A stretch of DNA of 11,408 bases from NCBI GenBank assembly GCA_030066475.1, contig JASJBO010000233.1, forward strand, positions 1 through 11,408, in the 5' to 3' direction. This document shows positions 5,818 through 11,408 of the stretch, piece by piece; positions within the stretch are counted from its first letter, which is position 1; each line of letters opens with the position of its first letter. The DNA comes from Myxococcota bacterium (GTDB lineage Bacteria > Myxococcota_A > UBA9160 > PR03). The notes below the pieces were generated by a model. That model worked only from the letters and a program-made list of their open reading frames with translations. It was not told where the DNA came from and made no database searches. A program made the translations under genes and the position numbers.

Positions 5818-6921
5818 TTGGTCGAGCTCCCCCGCAGCGAGCCGCAGGCGAGCGAAGTCCCCGCAAGCGCCGCCGGTTCCTCCGGCGGCGCGCGCAGCGA
5901 GCCGCAGGCGAGCGAAGTCGACCAGCTTGCAGGCCAGGCGCTGTGCACCACGGCGCCGGCGCGCGCGAATCTGATCGGCAATCCCTCCGATCTGTACGGG
6001 GGGGCGGTGCTGGGCTGCAGCGTGGACTGCCGTGCGCGCGTGACGATCGAGCCGGCCGAGGCGCTCGCGCTCGTGACGGGAGAGCAGCAGCTCCGGATCG
6101 CGGGGCGCGGGGACCTCGCGCCCGCCGGGGACGCCTTCGACGTGGCCCGCTGCGTGCTCGCCGACCAGTCCGAGCTGCCGCGGGCGCGCATCCGCTTCGA
6201 GTCGGACATCCCGTTCGGGAGCGGTCTGGCGGGCTCCACGGCCCTGCTGGTCGCGCTGCTGCGCGGCGCGCTCGCCTTCGCCGGCGAGCGAACGGGGGCC
6301 TACGAGCTGGCCGAGCGCGCGCGCCGCATCGAGCGCGAGCTGCTCGGGATCGCCTGTGGCTACGTCGACCACTACCTGTGCACCTTCGGCGGCCTCCAGT
6401 ACGTCGACCTGCGCGGCAAGCAGGCCGAGGCCGGCCCCGACGCCGCGCCCTACGCCACCGTCGAGCCGCTCGCCCGGCACGTGCTCGCGCTCCCGTTCGT
6501 GCTGGCCTACACGGGCGTGAGTCACCAGTCGAGCGCGGTGCACGGTCCGATCCGCGCGCGCTGGGAGCGCGGCGACCCGGAGGTGGTGGCGGCCTACGAA
6601 CGCGTGTCCGCGCTGGCGCCGCTCGGCAAGGCGGCGCTGCTGCGCGGCGACTGGAAGCAGCTCGGGGCGCTGATGGACGAGAACCACGAGATCCAGCGCG
6701 GCCTGGGCGGCTCGGGCGAGGCGCCCGACCGGCTGATCGACGCCGCGCGGCGCGCCGGTGCGGCGGGCGCCAAGCTGGCGGGCGCCGGCCATGGCGGCAC
6801 CATCGTGGTGCTGTGGAGCGATCCCGACGCGGCGGCGCTCGAGGCCGCGCTGCGCGCCGCGGGCGCTGCTGCCCTCTACCGCCCGGAGCCGGTTTCGGGC
6901 GTCACCCTGGAACCCCGCTGA
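5818..6921 (+). CDS. GHMP-family kinase with repeat-derived N-terminus
   Basis: A 367-residue small-molecule kinase of the GHMP superfamily (galactokinase, homoserine kinase, mevalonate kinase, glucuronokinase). Motif 1 is APARANLIGNPSDLYGG (46-62). The phosphate-binding motif 2 is PFGSGLAGST (132-141). Motif 3 is KLAGAGHGGT (319-328). The NPSDLYGG form is closest to what I recall of glucuronokinase or sugar-kinase-like members, but the substrate cannot be assigned. Residues 1-40 do not belong to the domain: they contain two SEPQASEV repeats (7-14 and 27-34), spaced exactly 20 residues and encoded by two copies of the genome's dispersed repeat. The start is TTG 5818 with GGAGG 4 nt upstream; no other usual start codon is available before the core. 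A crotonase gene follows after 12 bp, probably one operon. Cytosolic, with no signal or membrane segment. Confidence 0.82.
   Translation: MVELPRSEPQASEVPASAAGSSGGARSEPQASEVDQLAGQALCTTAPARANLIGNPSDLYGGAVLGCSVDCRARVTIEPAEALALVTGEQQLRIAGRGDLAPAGDAFDVARCVLADQSELPRARIRFESDIPFGSGLAGSTALLVALLRGALAFAGERTGAYELAERARRIERELLGIACGYVDHYLCTFGGLQYVDLRGKQAEAGPDAAPYATVEPLARHVLALPFVLAYTGVSHQSSAVHGPIRARWERGDPEVVAAYERVSALAPLGKAALLRGDWKQLGALMDENHEIQRGLGGSGEAPDRLIDAARRAGAAGAKLAGAGHGGTIVVLWSDPDAAALEAALRAAGAAALYRPEPVSGVTLEPR
5833..5859 (+). repeat. Dispersed repeat copy inside the kinase 5' end (first)
   Basis: A 27-nt block with CGCAGCGAGCC, GCAGGCGAGC and GAAGTC, identical to 5893-5919 and offset by exactly 60 bp, so both are read in the same frame (SEPQASEV). 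The same block occurs 5.6 kb away at 204-231 with one or two differences. Confidence 0.85.
5867..5891. repeat. Perfect 10-bp hairpin between the two repeat copies
   Basis: GCGCCGCCGG (5867-5876) and CCGGCGGCGC (5882-5891) are exact inverted copies around the loop TTCCT. It lies within the coding start of the kinase, about 50 nt after the TTG. No T-tract follows, so it is not a classical terminator. It could fold in DNA or mRNA and is part of the repeat unit. Confidence 0.8.
5893..5919 (+). repeat. Dispersed repeat copy inside the kinase 5' end (second)
   Basis: Identical over 27 nt to 5833-5859. Extended to the left (5885-5918), it matches 197-230 at 33 of 34 positions. It encodes the second SEPQASEV of the kinase and ends about 10 codons before the conserved domain. 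Confidence 0.88.
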
Positions 6922-6933
6922 GGAGGAGCCCCG

Positions 6934-7785
6934 TTGCCCTACGAGACCCTGCTGACCGAGCTGGAGGAGGGTGTCCTCACCGTCACCCTCAATCGCCCCG
7001 ACCGCCTCAACGCGTTCACCACGCAGATGATGCTCGACCTGCTGGCGCTGGCCGACCAGGTCGACGGGGACGACGCGGTGCGCGCCGTGATCGTGACCGG
7101 AGCCGGCCGCGGCTTCTGCGCCGGCGCCGACCTCGGCGGTGGGGGCGGCACCTTCGACGCGAGCGGCGCACGACCGCAGGGTGTGCCGCGCGACGGCGGC
7201 GGCCGCGTGACGACGCGGCTGTACGAGAGCACCAAGCCCTGGATCGCAGCGATCAACGGGCCGGCCGTCGGTGTGGGCGCCACCATGACCCTGCCGATGG
7301 ACGTGCGGATCGCCAGCGAGACTGCGAAGTTCGGCTTCGTGTTCGCGCGCCGCGGCATCGTGCCCGAGGCGGCCAGCTCCTGGTTCCTGCCGCGCGCCGT
7401 CGGTATCTCGCGCGCCATGGAGTGGGTTGCGACGGGCCGCGTGTTCTCGGCGGCGGAGGCGCTCGAGGGCGGCCTCGTCTCGCGCGTGCTGCCGGCCGAC
7501 GAGCTGCTGCCCGCCGCGCGCGAGCTGGCGCGCGAGATCGCGGTCCACACCAGCGCGGTGTCGGTGGCGCTCGCGCGCCAGATGCTCTGGCGCATGCTCG
7601 GGGCCGACCACCCGATGGAGGCGCACAAGGTCGACTCGCGCGCGATCTTCGCGATGGGGCAGTCGCCAGACGCCTACGAGGGGGTGCAGAGCTTCCTCGA
7701 GAAGCGTCCGCCGCGCTTCACGATGAAGCCCTCCTCGGATCTGCCCGACTTCTACCCGTGGTGGGCCGATCGCCCCTTCGAATAG
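6934..7785 (+). CDS. Crotonase-fold protein, variant catalytic site
   Basis: A 283-residue member of the enoyl-CoA hydratase/isomerase superfamily. It shows LNRPDRLNAF (18-27), the oxyanion-hole segment GRGFCAGADLGG (58-69), the second oxyanion segment INGPAVGVGATMTLPMD (107-123) and the block GIVPEAASSWFLPRAVG (144-160). The two glutamates of classical hydratases are not where expected: the GGGCE position reads GVGAT and the FGQPE position reads FGFVF. A glutamate sits instead in VPEAASS, as in delta3-delta2-enoyl-CoA isomerases of the PECI type. An isomerase or other CoA reaction is therefore likelier than hydration. The start is TTG 6934, with GGAGGAG at 6922-6928 directly after the kinase stop and a 5-nt gap. 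The gene ends 10 bp from the convergent UbiA-family gene. Cytosolic. Confidence 0.88.
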   Translation: MPYETLLTELEEGVLTVTLNRPDRLNAFTTQMMLDLLALADQVDGDDAVRAVIVTGAGRGFCAGADLGGGGGTFDASGARPQGVPRDGGGRVTTRLYESTKPWIAAINGPAVGVGATMTLPMDVRIASETAKFGFVFARRGIVPEAASSWFLPRAVGISRAMEWVATGRVFSAAEALEGGLVSRVLPADELLPAARELAREIAVHTSAVSVALARQMLWRMLGADHPMEAHKVDSRAIFAMGQSPDAYEGVQSFLEKRPPRFTMKPSSDLPDFYPWWADRPFE

Positions 7786-7795
7786 GGCGAGGTGC

Positions 7796-8815
7796 TCACA
7801 GGAAGATCGGCAGGAAGATCGCGGCGACCAGGCCCGCGGCGAACAGCACGCCCGCGAGGCGCGTCAGCAGGAACGCCCAGGCCACGTACCAGAGCGGCCA
7901 GATCGGGTAGTTCGGCGGCGCCTCGCTGGGCTTCGGCTGCCCGAAGACGCGCCACACGCGCACCAGCTGCGGCACGGCGCCGAATACCGCGAGCGTCCAG
8001 ACGCTGAGGACGCCGGCGCCCACCAGCGCCAGCATCACGGCGAAGAAGGCGACCATCAGCCCCTGTGCCACGCGGCGCGCGCGCGCCTCGCCGAGGATCA
8101 CCGGGAGCGTGCGGATGCCCTTGGCGCCGTCGGCCTCGATCTTGTCGATGTGCTTGCCGAACAGGACGGTCGTCACCAGCAGCGCGTAGGGCAGGCTCGC
8201 GGCGAACACCCACAGCGGGGCCTCGCCGGTCGTCACGAAGAAGGTGCCGGCGATCATCAGCGGCCCCCAGACCAGGAACACGCCGGGCTCGCCCAGGCCG
8301 ATGTGCTTGAGCCGGATCGGCGGGGCCACGTAGAACACGCTGATGAACAGGCCCGACAGGGCGAACGCCACGACTGGCCAGCCCCACACCGAGGTCAGGT
8401 GCAGCAGGATGGCGAGGTCGATCCCGTTGACCACCGCGATGGCGGCGATCAGCCCGGGCTTCGAGATCAGGCCGGACAGGATCGGATGGGGCGCGTACTG
8501 CCCGCGCACGTACTCGTCGGTGTCGACGCCGCCCGTCAGGTCGAAGTAGTCGTTGATCATGTTGTTGGCCGCGTGGGCCAGCACCAGACCGAGCAGCGCC
8601 TCGAAGAAGTAGAGCCAGTGCGCCTGCACCGGCGCGGGGCCCGCGACGGCGAGCAGCCCGCCGATCACGCCCGAGGTGATCGTCATCGGGAACACGCTGG
8701 CGCGCGTGATCAGCAGCCACCGCGAGACCAGGTCCATCTCGCGGCCGGGCGACAGGTTCTGCGTGCGCAGCACGTCCGCCCAGTTCTGAACTCGCGACTG
8801 AACCAGCGAAGCCAT
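7796..8815 (-). CDS. UbiA-family prenyltransferase (MenA-like)
   Basis: A 339-residue integral membrane protein with about eight hydrophobic segments, of the UbiA superfamily that attaches polyprenyl chains to aromatic or other acceptors. The first Asp-rich motif is NNMINDYFD with GGVDTDE following (84-101; N85, D89, D92), very like MenA. The second motif region reads GKHIDKIEADGAKGIRTLPV (220-239), where MenA-type enzymes as I recall them have NNIRDxxxDxxxGKxTL; here D224 and D229 remain but the spacing and the Asn residues differ. The acceptor cannot be named, and quinone, haem or lipid synthesis are all possible. The ATG at 8813-8815 has GGAGG at 8820-8824, 4 nt upstream. It is transcribed away from the esterase and runs convergent to the crotonase with a 10-bp gap and no visible terminator. 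Confidence 0.88.
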   Translation of the reverse strand: MASLVQSRVQNWADVLRTQNLSPGREMDLVSRWLLITRASVFPMTITSGVIGGLLAVAGPAPVQAHWLYFFEALLGLVLAHAANNMINDYFDLTGGVDTDEYVRGQYAPHPILSGLISKPGLIAAIAVVNGIDLAILLHLTSVWGWPVVAFALSGLFISVFYVAPPIRLKHIGLGEPGVFLVWGPLMIAGTFFVTTGEAPLWVFAASLPYALLVTTVLFGKHIDKIEADGAKGIRTLPVILGEARARRVAQGLMVAFFAVMLALVGAGVLSVWTLAVFGAVPQLVRVWRVFGQPKPSEAPPNYPIWPLWYVAWAFLLTRLAGVLFAAGLVAAIFLPIFL

Positions 8816-8916
8816 ACATCCTCCGGCGTCGGGCCCCGAAGCTAACGGATCCCCCGACCTTCCACATCGACCGGTGGCCGTCGGCCGCCTGGGAGCCCCG
8901 GATCGAAGCTGATAGC

Positions 8917-10455
8917 GTGCCCGACGTGGGCGTTCGCGCGCGACTCGAAACGCGGAGCGGGTGGGTCGAGGGGTGCGTGGAGGACGAGTGCATCGTGCTC
9001 CGCGGGATTCCGTACGCGCAGCCCCCGGTGGGCGCGCTGCGCTGGGCGACGCCGCGGCGCGAGTCCGCCTGGTCGGGCACGCGCGACGCGCGCCGGTTCG
9101 GTCCCGCGCCCCCGCAGCGCCCCGGATTCCTGATGCGGATCCTGGGCGGCGAGGCGCTGGAGCGCGCCGAGGACTGCCTGACGCTCAACGTCTGGACCCC
9201 GGGCCTCGACGACGCGCGCCGGCCGGTGCTCGTCTGGCTCCACGGCGGCGGCTTCACCTCGGGCGCGGGGTCGATGCCGGTGTACGACGGCAGCGCGCTG
9301 TCGGCACGCGGCGATCTGGTGGTGGTCACGGTCAACTACCGGCTCGGGGCGCTGGGCTTCCTGGCGCTGCCCGAGCTGGCGTCGAGCGACGCCGGCGCGA
9401 ACTTCGGCCTGCTCGACCAGATCGCCGCCCTCGAGTGGGTGCGCGAGCACGCCGAATCGTTCGGTGGCGATCCCGACAGCGTCACGGTGTTCGGCGAGTC
9501 CGCCGGGGCCATGTGCATCGGGGCGCTCCTGGGGGCGCCGCGCGCGCGCGGCCTGTTCCGCCGCGCCGCGCTCCAGAGCGGCGCCTGCCACAACGTCTCG
9601 TCGCCCGACCAGGGGCTGCTGGTGGCCGACCAGTTCCGCGACGGATTGGCGCGCAGCGGCGCCGACCGCATCCCGCTGCGCGAGCTGTCGGTGGAGCAGA
9701 TCCTCGACGCGCAGGGCCACGCCGTCGACGCCGGCTGGCGCTCGATCGTCGGGCTCGCCTTCCAGCCGATCCTCGACGGGGCGGTGATCTCGCGCGCGCC
9801 GCTCGACGCCGTGGCCGCGGGCGAGGCGCGCGACGTGTCGCTGCTGGTCGGGACGAACCGGGACGAGTGGAGCCTCTACACGCTCACCGACGCCAGGCTG
9901 CGTCAGCTCGACGAGGACGGCCTGGCCCGACGCGTCGCCCGCAACCTGCCGCCGCTCGCCGGGGATCCCGACGTCCTGGCGCGGCGCCTGGCGGCGGTCT
10001 ACCGCGAGGCCCGGGCGGCCCGGCGTCCCGAGCAGCCGCCCGGGTCGCCCGCCGAGCTGTGGACGGCCTTCCAGACCGACCGCGCCTTCCGGATGCCGGC
10101 GATCCGCCTGGCCGAGCGCCAGGCGGCCTGCCAGCCCGGCACCTACGCGTACCTCTTCACCTGGCCCTCGCCGGCATTCGACGGCACGCTCGGCGCCTGC
10201 CACGGCATCGAGGTGCCGTTCGTGTTCGGCACCACCGGGCTCGAGAGCGTGGTGCCGCTGGTCGGCTCCGGGCCCGAGGCGGTGCGGCTCTCGGAGCGCA
10301 TCCAGGACGCGTGGATCGCGTTCGCCCGCACCGGCGATCCCGGCTGGCCCGCCTACGACGCGGACGCGCGCGCGACCATGGTCTGGGGGCGCGAGAGCGG
10401 CGTCGAGCACGCGCCGCTCGACGCGGAGCGCGCCGCCTGGGACCGGTATGCGTAG
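8917..10455 (+). CDS. Type-B carboxylesterase
   Basis: A 512-residue alpha/beta-hydrolase of the carboxylesterase/cholinesterase family, hydrolysing carboxylic esters. It has the early GIPYAQPPVGALRW block (30-43), EDCLTLNVWTP (85-95), the oxyanion-hole HGGGF (109-113), the nucleophile elbow FGESAG with S195, GTNRDEW giving the acid E317, and CHGIEVPFVF giving H429. The triad is therefore complete. Length is normal for bacterial p-nitrobenzyl-esterase-like members. There is no signal peptide, so it is probably cytosolic, which is common but not universal in the family. The start is weakly defined: GTG 8917 fits the homology and a second GTG is at 8926, but no strong Shine-Dalgarno is seen. 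It diverges from the UbiA-family gene across 101 bp. The natural substrate is unknown. Confidence 0.93.
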   Translation: MPDVGVRARLETRSGWVEGCVEDECIVLRGIPYAQPPVGALRWATPRRESAWSGTRDARRFGPAPPQRPGFLMRILGGEALERAEDCLTLNVWTPGLDDARRPVLVWLHGGGFTSGAGSMPVYDGSALSARGDLVVVTVNYRLGALGFLALPELASSDAGANFGLLDQIAALEWVREHAESFGGDPDSVTVFGESAGAMCIGALLGAPRARGLFRRAALQSGACHNVSSPDQGLLVADQFRDGLARSGADRIPLRELSVEQILDAQGHAVDAGWRSIVGLAFQPILDGAVISRAPLDAVAAGEARDVSLLVGTNRDEWSLYTLTDARLRQLDEDGLARRVARNLPPLAGDPDVLARRLAAVYREARAARRPEQPPGSPAELWTAFQTDRAFRMPAIRLAERQAACQPGTYAYLFTWPSPAFDGTLGACHGIEVPFVFGTTGLESVVPLVGSGPEAVRLSERIQDAWIAFARTGDPGWPAYDADARATMVWGRESGVEHAPLDAERAAWDRYA

Positions 10456-10493
10456 GAGCGGCTCGCCCGCGGTCGGGCCGACGGCCGCCCGCG

Positions 10494-11324
10494 CTACCCG
10501 GCCGGCGTCGCCCGATCGTGACGGCGCAGGTCCTCGCGCAGCAGCCGGAACGCCAGCACGCCGAAGATCATCGGAAAGACGAAATACTGGTACTGCGTCC
10601 AGACCAGGGCCAGCAGCGTGTCGGCGACGCCGCCGGTCATGTTCTGGAAGCCGCCGAACACCTCCGAGAAGCTGAAGATGAACGTGGCGGCGATCGGCTC
10701 GCCGCAGCCCAGCACCACGACCGCGTAGCGGTAGGGCGATCGACGCCGGTTGAGGCGGAAGAACCAGATCGTGGTGAGGACGTTCACGAAGGCGAACATC
10801 TCGACGGAGTAGAAGGTCGGGTCGCGATTCACCGTTCGTAGATCTACCGAGGCGAACGACGCCAGCACCCACCGGTACATCTCCAGGAGGCCCGACCGCA
10901 TCCGGTCGCTCTGGGCCACCACGTCGTCGAGCGTGTTCAGACCCTCGAAGACGAAGGGCGACGCCAGGACCCACGGGATCTCCCAGAGCACGTTGGTCAT
11001 GGCGTAGGAGAGCAGCCAGATCACGAGGCAGTCGTGGTAGAGGTCGAGCTTCGCGCGCGGCTCGAGCCGGTGCGCCCAGAAGGCCAGCAGCCAGCCGTTC
11101 AGCCACACGCTGATGCCGTAGAGCGACACCTTCGCGCTGGTCGGGAAGTCGAGCACCCCGGCGAAGAAGAGCGCCGCGCACGCGCCGACGCCACCCCACC
11201 AGGCGCCCGTCCAGACCAGGAACATCCGCTGCGCGGTCGCCGAGAGCGAGCGCTCGGCGGGTCGCGCCGCGGTCTCCGCCGCCGCCGCGCGCTCGCCCCC
11301 CCAGTCCGCCGTCGTCGTGCTCAC
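10494..11324 (-). CDS. Multi-pass membrane protein, EBP/EXPERA-like
   Basis: A 276-residue integral membrane protein with a polar Ala-rich N-terminus (1-30) and about six hydrophobic segments (about 36-57, 66-84, 98-121, 171-190, 199-220, 236-262). From residue 100 on, the pattern resembles emopamil-binding protein (sterol delta8-delta7 isomerase) and the EXPERA domain: WEIPW with E115, a second acidic residue E175 in YSVEMFAF, a short basic loop, a helix ending FGGFQN (224-229), then QYQYFVFPMIFG (244-255). EBP as I recall it has, in the same order, IEGWF, CMETITA, RDGFQH and FYFVFMNALW. The likeness is by eye and remote, so sterol isomerase activity is not claimed. The start is GTG 11322-11324 with GGGGGAG just upstream (4-nt gap). 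It faces the esterase gene with a 38-bp gap. Confidence 0.8.
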   Translation of the reverse strand: MSTTTADWGGERAAAAETAARPAERSLSATAQRMFLVWTGAWWGGVGACAALFFAGVLDFPTSAKVSLYGISVWLNGWLLAFWAHRLEPRAKLDLYHDCLVIWLLSYAMTNVLWEIPWVLASPFVFEGLNTLDDVVAQSDRMRSGLLEMYRWVLASFASVDLRTVNRDPTFYSVEMFAFVNVLTTIWFFRLNRRRSPYRYAVVVLGCGEPIAATFIFSFSEVFGGFQNMTGGVADTLLALVWTQYQYFVFPMIFGVLAFRLLREDLRRHDRATPAG

Positions 11325-11369
11325 GCCGCTCCCCCGCCAGCCCCCCGAGACCGTTAGCAGACCCGCCCC

Positions 11370-11408
11370 GGGGTCGGGGGGTTGGGGGCGGGGGGGGGGG
11401 GGGGGGGG
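11370..11408 (+). other. G-run tail, probable contig end
   Basis: GGGG (11370-11373), GGGGGG (11376-11381), GGGGG (11384-11388) and then 19 G from 11390 to the last base. The pattern can form a G-quadruplex, but an uninterrupted terminal G run is also the usual sign of no-signal base calls in two-colour sequencing. The last 19 bases should not be trusted as genomic. Confidence 0.7.

Noticed and set aside
5833..5919. CRISPR-like array (two identical 27-nt repeats with a 33-nt spacer)
   Set aside because: There are only two units, the repeat is in frame inside a gene, related copies are scattered elsewhere, and no cas genes are present. A dispersed repeat fits better.
5776..7626. A 616-codon minus-strand open frame opposite the kinase and crotonase
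   Set aside because: It is a shadow frame with His/Arg-rich, motif-free translation; the plus-strand genes have clear starts with ribosome binding sites.
7796..8815. Assigning menA or ubiA as the gene symbol
   Set aside because: The second Asp-rich motif deviates from both and no quinone genes are nearby, so only the superfamily can be supported.
10456..10493. Bidirectional terminator between the esterase and the EBP-like gene
   Set aside because: There is a short GC-rich dyad around GTCGG-G-CCGAC, but no T-tract and a stem of only 5 bp, which is expected by chance in this composition.
8842..11199. A 785-codon minus-strand open frame opposite the carboxylesterase
   Set aside because: The plus-strand esterase has a full catalytic triad, and the minus frame has no recognisable motif.

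Overview
The window is very GC-rich DNA (by eye about 70-75%) from a bacterium that uses many TTG and GTG start codons and packs its genes tightly. The gene set fits a high-GC environmental lineage such as Myxococcota, Binatota or another deltaproteobacterial relative: a proteobacterial-type EgtB, an EgtD, a GHMP kinase, a variant crotonase, a UbiA-type prenyltransferase and an emopamil-binding-protein-like membrane protein. This placement is an inference; there is no marker gene. The sequence ends in a run of 19 G, which looks like a contig end.

Layout. Positions 1-233 hold no convincing gene but carry two copies of a short dispersed repeat. A secreted cyclase-family protein (234-1025, minus) diverges from a cytosolic neutral-ceramidase-like hydrolase (1096-2496, plus). 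An extended -10 promoter then leads into a tightly coupled ergothioneine operon: egtB (2572-3879), egtD (TTG start overlapping the egtB stop, 3876-4844) and an exported cupin protein (4844-5326). A gamma-glutamylcyclotransferase-family gene (5281-5766, minus) runs into the cupin gene tail-to-tail with a 46-bp overlap.

A compact divergent promoter region built on an imperfect inverted repeat (5773-5798) separates it from a two-gene operon on the plus strand: a GHMP kinase (5818-6921), whose first 40 or so codons consist largely of two in-frame copies of the dispersed repeat, and a variant crotonase (6934-7785). On the minus strand, UbiA-family prenyltransferase (7796-8815) ends 10 bp from the crotonase. 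It diverges from a type-B carboxylesterase (8917-10455, plus), which faces an EBP/EXPERA-like membrane protein (10494-11324, minus).

How they work together. EgtD trimethylates histidine to hercynine and EgtB adds sulfur to make the ergothioneine precursor sulfoxide. No egtA, egtC or egtE is present here. The EgtB C-terminus carries the non-actinobacterial residues around the thiol-substrate site, so it may use cysteine directly; alternatively the neighbouring gamma-glutamylcyclotransferase could take the place of EgtC. The remaining genes look like separate lipid, isoprenoid and acyl metabolism functions rather than one pathway. The most unusual items are the exported cupin coupled to egtD, the repeat that has become coding at the start of the kinase, and the EBP-like protein.
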